The notes beneath the pieces are model-generated. The model was not told the origin of the DNA, ran no database searches, and saw only the letters and a program-made list of their open reading frames with translations. Source: Rickettsia typhi (lineage in GTDB: Bacteria; Pseudomonadota; Alphaproteobacteria; Rickettsiales; Rickettsiaceae). Taken from it: 39,815 bases of DNA. Below, piece by piece: positions 1-7,401 of the stretch. Numbering within the stretch: the stretch's first letter is position 1; each line of letters begins with the position of its first letter. The stretch is taken from positions 1 through 39,815 of the forward strand of contig CAMCXV010000005.1 of assembly GCA_945883665.1 (NCBI GenBank), written 5' to 3'. A program made the translations under genes and the position numbers.

Positions 1-470
1 AGCTCTATAGTATGTAGTTCTAGATCTTCAAAATATGTAAAACCCTTGTTCTTTTCTGCAATATGAAAGATATTATGATATTCCTTAGCTTTTGGTATGG
101 AAGTGAAGTTTAATATATGAATACCGATTGCTTTTGATAGACCAGAATATCCTTGAGCTGCTTTGAGCTGCTCGGTATATAACTTCGCCCAATAATATAA
201 GGCTCTTTTGTCGTAATCCGCCTCGTCACTAATTTGAATTTCAATATTAAATCTTTTGCCGCTCGCTCCTTTTGCCTTAATATCTAATATCGATAATTTA
301 TCTTTTTTAAAACTTTTCGAGTTATAAGGATTAAGCAGCGTGACATCTGATACTTGATCTGAAGTTCCTACTATTGAATTGATTAAAGAGATAAGAAGAT
401 CTTTGTTTTCTTCAACACCGAAGATTTTCTTAAATGCGATGTCAACACGAGGAGAAATTCTTTCTGTCAT
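1..470 (-). CDS. Rpn/PD-(D/E)XK family transposase-nuclease, 3' part cut by window edge
   Basis: Reading the minus strand from the ATG at 468-470 gives an open frame of at least 156 codons that runs off the left edge. The protein begins MTERISPRVDIAFKKIFG and continues with LSILDIKAKG, then FNIEIQ, YWAKLY and GIHILNF. This is the N-terminal half of the Rpn / PD-(D/E)XK nuclease family transposase group (COG5464, often annotated as putative transposase or invertase). The Asp of LDIKA and the Glu-x-Gln of NIEIQ are the expected nuclease core residues. Related Rpn proteins in E. coli promote RecA-independent recombination; the role here is inferred. Such genes are abundant and often broken in Rickettsiales. 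No clear ribosome binding site precedes the ATG. Whether the C-terminal half is intact cannot be seen. Confidence 0.8.
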   Translation of the reverse strand, partial: MTERISPRVDIAFKKIFGVEENKDLLISLINSIVGTSDQVSDVTLLNPYNSKSFKKDKLSILDIKAKGASGKRFNIEIQISDEADYDKRALYYWAKLYTEQLKAAQGYSGLSKAIGIHILNFTSIPKAKEYHNIFHIAEKNKGFTYFEDLELHTIE

Positions 471-814
471 TTGAACTGAAATATATTAATTACTAAGATT
501 TATTATATCATTAGATTCATTAATATACAAAATATTTACACTAAATTAGCAAGTTGAGGGGGTAAAATTGATTGAGATAAATTACTGAAGTATAAGGAAA
601 GCAGTATTTATAGGCACTGCTCTTGCCAAAGAAATGGGAATAAGCCGATGATGGGGAATATAAAATATTAAAAGAAAGAACGCTCAAAGAAGCTTATGCG
701 CCACTCAATCCTTACTTTATATCCTCACTTTCTTGACTATATTAGTTGCTTTTTATCTTATTTGACACGTCACTATTCCTTAATTTGATGCATATGGTTT
801 CATGAACACTCCCA
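471..814. other. Intergenic stretch between Rpn gene and motB
   Basis: About 340 bases with no intact gene. On the plus strand around 593-735 there are two short coding-like runs in different frames, GTALAKEMGIS followed after a one-base shift by GEYKILKERTLKEAYAPL. They could be remains of a decayed gene, but I do not recognise the family. No convincing terminator follows the motB stop. Confidence 0.4.
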
Positions 815-1687
815 TTATTTTTTTGTATTTGGTATAGATTTTTGATGATCACTAATTGAATTTTCATTAAGTAATGTTATACCCACCCTAATATTTTGGA
901 CACCATAAGGGTTTTTATAATCAAAAGGTTCTCTATCAGCTCTACCGATAATTTTTACAACTTGTTTCTTGTCTATCAATTTCTTTACCATAAATTTTCT
1001 TACTTCATTAGCTCTGTCAGCAGATATCTGCCACAAATCTAATGCATTGTTGCTTAAATTAATATCTTTTATTGAAGCTGTATGCCCACTAATAGATACA
1101 TAATTTGGTTGATTTGATACTATTTTTCCAATAACAGAAATGATTTTTTCCATGTAAGGTTGTAATTCAGAAGTGTTTGGTTTAAACATTGGGCGATTAT
1201 CACTGTCAATAATTTGAATACGTAGCCCCTCATTTGTAATATCCATTTGCAGATTATCACTATAGGGTTTAAGATCGCTATTCTGATCAATGCTATTCAT
1301 TATACTTATAAAATGGTCTTTCTCTACATCTGTCATGTTACTAGATTTTCTTGCTGGATCAACTCTATGTCCTTTTGAAGGAGAGCCGTAAATCAGCGAG
1401 CTAGAAGAAGAGTTTTCTGCCCCAATACCTTCTTCTACATTTGTTTCTGTGCCACCATCAAACCCTAAACCAGCTTTATCACTAATTGATTCCATAGGAG
1501 TAAAATATTTAGCAACCCCTTCAACTGTTGATTCAGAAGAAACAGAAAGTAACCATAATAACAAAAAAAATGCCATCATAGCTGTTACAAAATCAGCATA
1601 AGCTACTTTCCAAGAACCACTAGGCTTCTTGTAAGCTTGTATTTTTTTTATTTTCCGTATGACAATAACAGTATTACTTTTGGACAT
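815..1687 (-). CDS. motB: Flagellar motor stator protein MotB
   Basis: MotB pairs with MotA to form the ion-conducting stator of the flagellar motor and anchors it to peptidoglycan. The 290-residue protein has a short basic cytoplasmic N-terminus, then one membrane segment at about residues 28-48 containing the motif VAYADFVTAMMAFFLLLWLL. The Asp in it is residue 32, the same position as the proton-binding Asp32 of E. coli MotB. A linker rich in Gly and Ser follows, then an OmpA-type peptidoglycan-binding domain at about residues 150-275 with ISGHTAS and the NEVRKFMV helix. It starts one base after the motA stop, so the pair is surely co-transcribed. A complete protein with all key residues argues for function. 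Confidence 0.93.
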   Translation of the reverse strand: MSKSNTVIVIRKIKKIQAYKKPSGSWKVAYADFVTAMMAFFLLLWLLSVSSESTVEGVAKYFTPMESISDKAGLGFDGGTETNVEEGIGAENSSSSSLIYGSPSKGHRVDPARKSSNMTDVEKDHFISIMNSIDQNSDLKPYSDNLQMDITNEGLRIQIIDSDNRPMFKPNTSELQPYMEKIISVIGKIVSNQPNYVSISGHTASIKDINLSNNALDLWQISADRANEVRKFMVKKLIDKKQVVKIIGRADREPFDYKNPYGVQNIRVGITLLNENSISDHQKSIPNTKK

Positions 1688-1688
1688 T

Positions 1689-2558
1689 TTAACCCATTAT
1701 TTTCATTGAGTTCTCATTTATATATTTATCTAGCTCTTCAAATGAAGGTCTCAAGTGAGAAGGAATAGATTTACGCATAAACTCAACAACTATAATAGGT
1801 GGATTACCATTTAAATAAGAAGTAAAGCCTATTTTTGCACAGTCTATAAATTTAACCTTATAATCTGAATATTTATGTAAAAAATTTCCCATAGGACCGC
1901 AAAGACCATAAGCCAATAAAACACCAAGAAAAGTACCAACAAGTGCTGCACCAATTAACGATCCAAGAACATCAGGTGGTTCCATTATGCTTCTCATCGT
2001 TGTAATTACACCAAGTACAGCAGCAACTATACCAAGAGCTGGCAATGAATCCCCAAGATTTGCAAAAACATCCCCTGGAATATTTGAATTAGCTTTGTAA
2101 AGCTCAATTTCTTTATCAACGATATCTTCCATTTGGTAGGAATTATCCATACCCATAGTTATTAAACGCAAATTATCAGCCATAAAATCGCTTACAAATT
2201 CTTCTTTCTTGAGAACAGGTGCTAGTTGAAATAATTCACTTTCGTTAATATTTTCTATATGAATTTCAATTTCTAGCATTCCTTTTATTTTCATTAGTTT
2301 AAAAGTATTAAAACTGAATAAAAGTAATTCCATATAATCTTTTTTATCATATGGTCCTGTACTGAACATGCATTTTAAGTTTTTCAAGGTCGTGATAATA
2401 GATGATTTGGGGTAGCCTATAAGAACAGAACCAATAGCAGCTCCAACAATGATCATAAATTCACTCGGCTGATATAGCACTGCTAGATTCCCGCCATGTA
2501 CGGTGTAACCTAGAACTATAGATCCAAATACAACAATTATACCAATAATATAAAACAT
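1689..2558 (-). CDS. motA: Flagellar motor stator protein MotA
   Basis: MotA is the multi-pass subunit of the stator and couples proton flow to torque on the rotor. The protein is 289 residues, the usual length of flagellar MotA and longer than ExbB or TolQ. It opens with MFYIIGIIVVFGSIVLGYTV and has the typical YQPSEFMIIVGAA second segment. A cytoplasmic loop of about 100 residues follows, then the paired C-terminal membrane segments with DSLPALGIVAAVLGVI and LGSLIGAALVGTFLGVLLAYG, which hold the conserved Pro and Gly residues of the channel. It lies downstream of tadA on the same strand with an 83-base gap and directly upstream of motB. No other flagellar gene is in the window, which is usual for Rickettsiales with scattered flagellar loci. 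Confidence 0.93.
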   Translation of the reverse strand: MFYIIGIIVVFGSIVLGYTVHGGNLAVLYQPSEFMIIVGAAIGSVLIGYPKSSIITTLKNLKCMFSTGPYDKKDYMELLLFSFNTFKLMKIKGMLEIEIHIENINESELFQLAPVLKKEEFVSDFMADNLRLITMGMDNSYQMEDIVDKEIELYKANSNIPGDVFANLGDSLPALGIVAAVLGVITTMRSIMEPPDVLGSLIGAALVGTFLGVLLAYGLCGPMGNFLHKYSDYKVKFIDCAKIGFTSYLNGNPPIIVVEFMRKSIPSHLRPSFEELDKYINENSMKIMG

Positions 2559-2641
2559 TTAATTTGCACACTAAAAAAGATTATTCTGATAAATAATATA
2601 GGGATTATTATTTGACAATTCTTATATTATAATTCTCTGCA

Positions 2642-3130
2642 TTATAACTTACTTTTTCTAATTTTACTAAAAAAACTTTTCATTATATTTGCAGAAATAT
2701 ATTCCTGTATTCCAGAATATATTTCTGGGCGGTGAAAACAAGAAGATGAATTAAAAAATCTAACACCATTTTCTACTGCCCCTTGTTTTTTATCTTCCGC
2801 AGAGTAATATAGTCTACCTATTCTAGCATTAGATATAGCAGCAGCACACATTGTACACGGCTCTAAGGTAATATATATGTCACACTTAGATAAATTTTTA
2901 TTATCTAATTTTAAACATGCAAGATTTATAGCTAGAATTTCTGCGTGAAAATTAGGATTTTTATTTTTTTGAATTTGATTTCTAGTAACTGCGATTATGT
3001 TATTATTTTTAGAATCAACTATCACACATCCTACTGGAACCTCTCCTTCATCAAAAGCTTTTTTAGCTTCTTTGAAAGCTAGTTGCAGAAATTTATTTTC
3101 AAAACTATATTTTTTCACGATATCTGACAT
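2642..3130 (-). CDS. tadA: tRNA-specific adenosine deaminase TadA
   Basis: TadA converts adenosine 34 of tRNA-Arg(ACG) to inosine so that it can read several Arg codons. The 162-residue protein is a zinc-dependent cytidine/deoxycytidylate deaminase fold. The zinc ligand and catalytic Glu are in FHAEILA (His62, Glu64), and the two Cys ligands are in EPCTMC (Cys92, Cys95). The region around RNQ near residue 51 and the KKQGAVEN segment are typical of the tRNA-specific branch. The start overlaps the end of the upstream cation efflux gene by 26 bases, implying translational coupling on the minus strand. Confidence 0.93.
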   Translation of the reverse strand: MSDIVKKYSFENKFLQLAFKEAKKAFDEGEVPVGCVIVDSKNNNIIAVTRNQIQKNKNPNFHAEILAINLACLKLDNKNLSKCDIYITLEPCTMCAAAISNARIGRLYYSAEDKKQGAVENGVRFFNSSSCFHRPEIYSGIQEYISANIMKSFFSKIRKSKL

Positions 3131-4004
3131 TTTCTTCCAAACCGATTGGGTCTTGATGTATGGTAATTTCTGCTTCTGGGAATTCTTCTAAAAGCGCCAT
3201 CATTAATTCATCTGATATTTCATGTGATTGATATAATGTCATATTTCCATCGAGTTCTAGGTGAAATTGGATGAATGGTTTACTTGCAGCATATCTTGTT
3301 TTTAGCTCATGAATACCTTTGACACTGGTATAATTAGAAGCTATAGAAACAACTTTGTCACGGTCTTGAGGCGGGAATTCTTCATCAGCCAAATTGCGAA
3401 TTGATTCCCGAAATAGCGAATATGAAGCATACATAATATATAATGAAATACCAATACCAGCTAAGGCATCTATGTACCAAAGATTGCTACTTAGATAAAG
3501 GGAAATTACAACTGCTATATTTGTAATCAAATCTGAAAAGTAATGAAGTTTATCGGCGCTAATAATTTTAGAATTTGTTTTTTTGACAACATAAGATTGA
3601 AAAATCACAAGAGAAAATGTTAAGAAAATGCATAAATACATAATATTTGCGCCGAATTCTGAATTTGAAAGTTCGGAACCGAAGAATAAAGCTTTTACAG
3701 ATGAAAATAAAGTAAACAAACATGATGCTAAAAAAAACATAGATTGCGAAAAAATTGCTAAATCTTGAAATTTTTCATGCCCGAATCTGTGATTATCATC
3801 AGGTGGTATCAAAGACAATCTAATAGCTATTAGATTGATAATTGATGATGAAATATCAAGAAAGGAATCTATAAGTGAAGCCAGCATAGATTGTGATTCT
3901 GTAAAAAGCCAACCATAAGCTTTTGCTATTGTTATTAATAAAGCAGTTGATACTGATACATATGATGCTATTTTAATTAGTCTATCAGTGCTTTGTTTAT
4001 CCAT
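3105..4004 (-). CDS. Cation diffusion facilitator (FieF-like metal efflux transporter)
   Basis: The 299-residue protein belongs to the CDF family of divalent metal/proton antiporters. It has about six membrane segments. Metal-site motifs are visible: LIDSFLDISSS in the second segment with two Asp residues, the DDNHRFGHEK loop, and HYFSDL in the fifth segment. A C-terminal cytoplasmic ferredoxin-like domain includes HELKTRYAASKPFIQFHLEL and the ITIHQDP ending. This pattern is closest to FieF/YiiP, which exports zinc or ferrous iron. The substrate cannot be decided from sequence alone. It is divergent from the 17-kDa lipoprotein gene and heads the minus-strand group with tadA, motA and motB. 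The zinc importer genes lie only 0.7 kb away. Confidence 0.88.
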   Translation of the reverse strand: MDKQSTDRLIKIASYVSVSTALLITIAKAYGWLFTESQSMLASLIDSFLDISSSIINLIAIRLSLIPPDDNHRFGHEKFQDLAIFSQSMFFLASCLFTLFSSVKALFFGSELSNSEFGANIMYLCIFLTFSLVIFQSYVVKKTNSKIISADKLHYFSDLITNIAVVISLYLSSNLWYIDALAGIGISLYIMYASYSLFRESIRNLADEEFPPQDRDKVVSIASNYTSVKGIHELKTRYAASKPFIQFHLELDGNMTLYQSHEISDELMMALLEEFPEAEITIHQDPIGLEENVRYREKI

Positions 4005-4018
4005 ATATTATTTTTCAA

Positions 4019-4047
4019 TTGCAATAAAGATCTTAAGTAACTATTAT
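4019..4047 (+). promoter_or_regulatory. Candidate sigma-70 promoter for the 17-kDa lipoprotein gene
   Basis: TTGCAA at 4019-4024 and TATTAT at 4042-4047 are separated by 17 bases. The -10 box matches the consensus at 5 of 6 positions. Transcription would start near 4054 and give a leader of about 60 bases before the ATG at 4114. Confidence 0.45.
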
Positions 4048-4113
4048 AATAACTATCTTAGTGTTTTATTTAAAGTCAAATTACTCAAAAAGAAAGAAAT
4101 GGTTATTAATAAT

Positions 4114-4587
4114 ATGAAAATAATATCAAAATTACTTAGTGTAATTGTTGCTGGTTTTATGTTGCATGGTTGTAGTGGTCAGATGAACAAACAAAGCGGT
4201 GGAACTCTGATAGGTGGTCTGGCTGGTGGGTTACTCGGTTCTCAATTTGGCGGCGGTGAAGGAAAGCTTGTTGCGACAGGAATTGGGGCATTGGCTGGTG
4301 CTTTGATCGGTGGTCAAGTTGGTAAATCTATGGATGAATATGATCGCGCCCTTCTTCAAAAAAGTTCTCAACAAGCTCTAGAGTTTTCTCCATCTGGAAA
4401 TAGTGTTGATTGGAGAAATCCTGATAGTGGTAATTATGGATCTATTACTCCTACAAATACTTTTAAAACTAATCAAGGTCAATATTGTCGTGAATACACA
4501 CAAGAAGTAGTGATAGGAGGGGAAAAGAGTAAAGCTTATGGTAAAGCTTGTCGTAAACCAGATGGTAATTGGGAAATTGTTAAGTAA
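4114..4587 (+). CDS. omp: 17-kDa surface antigen family lipoprotein
   Basis: The product closely resembles the 17-kDa genus-common outer membrane lipoprotein of Rickettsia. It starts with a lipoprotein signal peptide, MKIISKLLSVIVAGFMLHGC, whose lipobox LHGC predicts lipidation of Cys20. A glycine-zipper segment follows at about residues 30-70 (GGTLIGGLAGGLLGSQFG and GALAGALIGGQVGKSMDE). The C-terminal domain contains WRNPDSGNYGSI, QYCREYTQEVVIGG and KACRKPDGNWEIV. I chose the ATG at 4114 because it puts the signal peptide at the very N-terminus and fits the family length (157 residues here). The open frame extends upstream to 3988, but that would add about 40 residues before the signal peptide. 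The protein likely faces the periplasm or surface; its exact function is unknown even in Rickettsia. Confidence 0.9.
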   Translation: MKIISKLLSVIVAGFMLHGCSGQMNKQSGGTLIGGLAGGLLGSQFGGGEGKLVATGIGALAGALIGGQVGKSMDEYDRALLQKSSQQALEFSPSGNSVDWRNPDSGNYGSITPTNTFKTNQGQYCREYTQEVVIGGEKSKAYGKACRKPDGNWEIVK

Positions 4588-4601
4588 TAATATTAATTCA
4601 C

Positions 4602-4663
4602 TTAGCTATAATGCCTAAATAAAATCGATTTAGCATTGAATTTATGCGTATCATTATAGCTAA
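4602..4663. repeat. 62-nt branched palindromic element upstream of znuC
   Basis: TTAGCTATAATG at 4602-4613 is perfectly repeated in inverse orientation as CATTATAGCTAA at 4652-4663. Two smaller inverted repeats sit inside: CTAAAT with ATTTAG (around 4615-4633) and GCAT with ATGC (around 4633-4647). The whole could fold as a 12-bp stem carrying two hairpins. It ends 11 bases before the znuC start codon. It may be a small mobile palindrome, a terminator for the upstream lipoprotein gene, or a leader structure controlling znuC. Confidence 0.6.
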
Positions 4664-4674
4664 AAATACTTTAT

Positions 4675-5379
4675 ATGAATCCACTTGTAGAATTCCACTC
4701 TGTTACCAAAAGTTTTCAAACAAAGCTTTTGGTAGATAATGTAAGCTTTAAATTGCATCAAGGAGAGATAACAACATTAATTGGACAAAATGGAGCTGGT
4801 AAAACTACTATAGCAAAGATAATACTTGGTCTCGAAAAACCAACTAAAGGTCATTTATCCTTAAAAAAAGGAATAAAATTTGGTTACGCTCCTCAAAAAT
4901 TTGATTTTACCTTTAATATGCCATTAGATGCTCAAGGCTTGATAGATATTCTCGCTCCGGGAGGCATTGATATGGAAATTCTTGCACTAGCTGATTTTAT
5001 TGATTTTGAGGAAATAAAAAAAACCGATATATCTGAGCTATCGGGGGGGCAATTACAGAAACTTGTGTTAGCTGGAACACTTTTAAATAAACCAGATTTA
5101 GTAATTTTAGATGAACCTACACAATATCTTGACGTTGCAAGCCAACAAGATTTCTATAAAAGCCTTAATAATATAAAAGAAAAAATGGGTTTAACTGTTT
5201 TTATGATTTCTCATGATTTATTTACAGTAATGAAAAATTCTGATCAGGTAATTTGTATAAATAGTCATGTTTGTTGCGTAGGAAAGCCAAATGATCTTCA
5301 CGAGAATACAGACTTTAGGAATGCTTTGTCTGAAATAGGTTTGTATATTCATTCGCATGACCATAAACACAAGCATTAA
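4675..5379 (+). CDS. znuC: Zinc ABC transporter ATP-binding protein ZnuC
   Basis: This is the ATPase of a high-affinity zinc importer. The 234-residue protein shows Walker A GQNGAGKTTI (about residues 38-47), the signature LSGGQLQK, Walker B LVILDEPTQYLD and the switch His in MISHDL. It is short, as ZnuC proteins usually are. It ends in a histidine-rich tail, HSHDHKHKH, that could bind zinc. The permease gene znuB follows after 42 bases. The periplasmic binding protein ZnuA is not in the window; in Rickettsia it is also encoded elsewhere. No obvious ribosome binding site precedes the ATG; a palindromic element lies just upstream. Confidence 0.9.
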   Translation: MNPLVEFHSVTKSFQTKLLVDNVSFKLHQGEITTLIGQNGAGKTTIAKIILGLEKPTKGHLSLKKGIKFGYAPQKFDFTFNMPLDAQGLIDILAPGGIDMEILALADFIDFEEIKKTDISELSGGQLQKLVLAGTLLNKPDLVILDEPTQYLDVASQQDFYKSLNNIKEKMGLTVFMISHDLFTVMKNSDQVICINSHVCCVGKPNDLHENTDFRNALSEIGLYIHSHDHKHKH

Positions 5380-5421
5380 GAATTCATAAAATAATAAATA
5401 AAAACTTTAATTAAATTATAA

Positions 5422-6213
5422 ATGTTCATCATTATCACTGTTTCATTTCTGATCGGACTTATCTTTGCGCCTCTTGGCTGCTTTGTTTTATGGAAAAGAT
5501 ATGTATATTTTGGTGATGGTTTAGCGCACGCAAGTATGCTTGCTGGTATTATAAGTGTTATGATGGGAATACCTATATTTTATGCTGGAATACTCAGTAG
5601 TGGAATTTTTGCAGTTGCTATTTTGAAGCTGCGTGATAATTCAGGAAATAATGCAGCAATTGCTTTAACTAGTAGTATTATGATTTCTTTCAGCTTGATT
5701 CTTTCCTCTTTTTACCCTGATAAAATTAATATTACTAAATATCTAGTGGGAGATATTATTGTAGCAAATCTAGAAGATATTCAATTGTTATTATGTATTT
5801 TTATAGTTGTATTGATATTTTTTATATCATCTTATAAAGAAATTATTTTAATAATTTTAAGTAAAGATGTTGCTGCATCAAGAGGTATAAAAGTTAAGTT
5901 CCTAGAACTAATTTTTCTTTCTATACTTTCTTTTTCAGTTTTATCAACCATTAAAATTGTTGGAGCTTTACTTGTTACAAGTACAATAGTAATTCCAGCA
6001 ATGATTGCTAGAATTATTGCTAAATCTCCTCTTACGATGATTTTATTTTCAATGATTTTTTCTATAATAATGAATTTTTTTGGAATAATATTATCATTTT
6101 ACGGAGATATACCATTTTCTCCAGCTATAATATTCTCTGGTGGGGCATTATATATTGTTATTTTTGGGATAAAATACTTTAACAATCAACACAAAAACAA
6201 GATTCTCATGTAG
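5422..6213 (+). CDS. znuB: Zinc ABC transporter permease ZnuB
   Basis: The 263-residue protein is the membrane subunit of the zinc importer of the ABC-3 family. It has about eight hydrophobic segments. The N-terminal motif LGCFVLWKRYVYFGDGLAHASMLAGI is the family hallmark, and the loop KDVAASRGIKVK contacts the ATPase. VGALLVTSTIVIPAMIAR is another conserved stretch. It partners with ZnuC immediately upstream. The last bases overlap, on the opposite strand, the open frame of the broken ralF gene, and the final residues (NQHKNKILM) may have been changed by that junction. Confidence 0.9.
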   Translation: MFIIITVSFLIGLIFAPLGCFVLWKRYVYFGDGLAHASMLAGIISVMMGIPIFYAGILSSGIFAVAILKLRDNSGNNAAIALTSSIMISFSLILSSFYPDKINITKYLVGDIIVANLEDIQLLLCIFIVVLIFFISSYKEIILIILSKDVAASRGIKVKFLELIFLSILSFSVLSTIKIVGALLVTSTIVIPAMIARIIAKSPLTMILFSMIFSIIMNFFGIILSFYGDIPFSPAIIFSGGALYIVIFGIKYFNNQHKNKILM

Positions 6214-6503
6214 ATAAATTTTAAATCCTCTTAATCCTTCTGTGAAAGATTGACCAGATAGATCTATTTCTTGAGTAAAATGTCCTAATACTTTTTTATT
6301 TTGTTTTTCTGGACCGCTTAAATAATCTCCTAACGCCTCTAGATCTAAATTCTTTTTCTGTGCATGAAAAAATTTTGCAATTTGCTCTTCTGGTTCTACA
6401 CCTTGTTTTTGACATATTTCAATAATTTTAGTGATACCATTTTTAGGCTTTTCATTAAAAGCTTTTGCTATCTCTAGCTCAGATTTTTTATCTCTTCATT
6501 CAT
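6204..6503 (-). pseudogene. ralF: Broken ralF gene: N-terminal part of a Sec7-domain Arf-GEF effector
   Basis: Reading the minus strand from the ATG at 6501-6503 gives MNEEIK and then a stop three codons later. If one A is added to the A-run just before 6483, the frame continues for about 90 codons: SELEIAKAFNEKPKNGI, EICQKQGVEPEEQIAKFFH, KKNLDLEALGDYLSGPE and LSGQSFTEGLRGF. This is a clear match to the start of the Sec7 domain of RalF, the type IV secretion effector of Legionella and Rickettsia that activates host Arf GTPases; the first 24 residues align with Legionella RalF without gaps as I recall it. Similarity stops near EGLRGFKIY, just before the LPGE motif that carries the catalytic glutamate, where the frame runs into the znuB 3' end. 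The start retains a perfect GGAGGT ribosome binding site at 6508-6513. It is therefore both frameshifted and truncated, and cannot make an active exchange factor. Confidence 0.85.
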
Positions 6504-6550
6504 ATTTACCTCCTATTTATATTATCAAATATTCCAACACAAAAAAACAT

Positions 6551-6579
6551 ATAGTAATTTAATATGAATGAATACACAA
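6551..6579 (-). promoter_or_regulatory. Candidate promoter of the ralF pseudogene
   Basis: On the minus strand TTGTGT (6574-6579) and TACTAT (6551-6556) are 17 bases apart, about 50 bases before the ATG. Each box matches the consensus at about 4 of 6 positions, so support is modest in such AT-rich DNA. Confidence 0.25.
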
Positions 6580-6739
6580 TTTTTTAAATATTATTTTTGT
6601 TAAATTAGTTTTAATCATGATTATTTAATTAATAGCGATGTATATTAGAAACATTGAATGAAACAAGGGTAAAAACACTTACGTCTTAGTAAGAGATAAA
6701 AAATTTGAAAAGGATTTTTACGCTTAAATTTATGAGTAA

Positions 6740-6768
6740 TTGACTTTATTTTGCAAAAAGAGTATTTT
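6740..6768 (+). promoter_or_regulatory. Candidate sigma-70 promoter of trcR
   Basis: TTGACT at 6740-6745 and TATTTT at 6763-6768 are spaced by 17 bases. The -35 box matches the consensus at 5 of 6 positions. The predicted start near 6775 gives a leader of about 42 bases. Confidence 0.5.
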
Positions 6769-6816
6769 CTCAATATATAAATACTGCAGATATACTTAAC
6801 CGGAACAAGATACATT

Positions 6817-7401
6817 ATGATAAAGAATAAAAAACTCCCTCTGATGCCTAAAGCAACAGCAGTATGGTTGATTGATAATACTATCTTAACTTTTAAACAG
6901 ATAGCTGATTTTTGTGGCATACACGAGCTTGAAGTAAAAGGTATTGCAGATGGTGAAGTTGCTGTAGGAGTAACAGCTGATAATCCAATCATTTCTGGTC
7001 AATTGGATAAAGAAGAAATTGACAGATGTAGTAAAAATGCAAATCTAACACTGCAGTTGAAAGAAACAGCTTTTTATACAGCGCTTTCTAAATCCAAAAA
7101 GAAAGGAGCAAAATATACTCCTATTGCAAGGCGTCAAGATAAACCAGATGCAATTTTTTGGTTGATAAAAAACTTCCCAGAAATTAAGGATTCTACAATA
7201 AAAAAATTAATTGGCACAACAAAATCAACTGTTGACGCAGTAAGGAATCGTACCCATTGGAACATGGCAAACATACGTCAGCGTGATCCAGTCTTACTTG
7301 GTATTTGCAGCCAAACTGACCTTGATAAAGTAGTTGAAGTTGCTAAATTAGAAACCAATTCTTTTAAAGAAAATGAAAATTCTGAGAATCATGATTCCTA
7401 A
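6817..7401 (+). CDS. trcR: Cell cycle transcriptional regulator TrcR (DUF1013)
   Basis: The 194-residue protein matches the DUF1013 family (COG3820), conserved across Alphaproteobacteria and now annotated as TrcR, a cell-cycle transcriptional regulator. Characteristic stretches are LMPKATAVWLIDNT at the start, LTFKQIADFCGIHELEVKGIADGE (a helix-turn-helix-like segment at about residues 28-51) and GTTKSTVDAVRNRTHWN near residues 142-158, which looks like a second DNA-binding helix-turn-helix. The sequence up to about residue 175 is conserved family core; the last 20 residues are polar and probably disordered. It stands alone behind its own promoter. The molecular target in this lineage is unknown. 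Confidence 0.88.
   Translation: MIKNKKLPLMPKATAVWLIDNTILTFKQIADFCGIHELEVKGIADGEVAVGVTADNPIISGQLDKEEIDRCSKNANLTLQLKETAFYTALSKSKKKGAKYTPIARRQDKPDAIFWLIKNFPEIKDSTIKKLIGTTKSTVDAVRNRTHWNMANIRQRDPVLLGICSQTDLDKVVEVAKLETNSFKENENSENHDS

Larger units (their letters stand above)
6504..6816. other. Intergenic region between ralF pseudogene and trcR
   Basis: About 310 AT-rich bases between divergent genes. It holds the GGAGGT site and a candidate promoter for the ralF remnant on the minus strand, and a good sigma-70-like promoter for trcR on the plus strand. I see no further coding or RNA signal. The poly-A and poly-T runs are not associated with strong stems. Confidence 0.5.

Noticed and set aside
1689..2558. 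ExbB/TolQ rather than MotA
   Set aside because: The length of 289 residues, the large cytoplasmic loop and the adjacent MotB with an OmpA-like domain all fit flagellar MotA.
3988..4113. N-terminal extension of the 17-kDa lipoprotein
   Set aside because: The extension would precede a normal lipoprotein signal peptide and overlaps the divergent transporter gene and the candidate promoter.
6645..6992. Minus-strand open frame of 115 codons
   Set aside because: It is largely antisense to the 5' part of trcR and its promoter; trcR is a strong family match and the antisense peptide has no recognisable motif.
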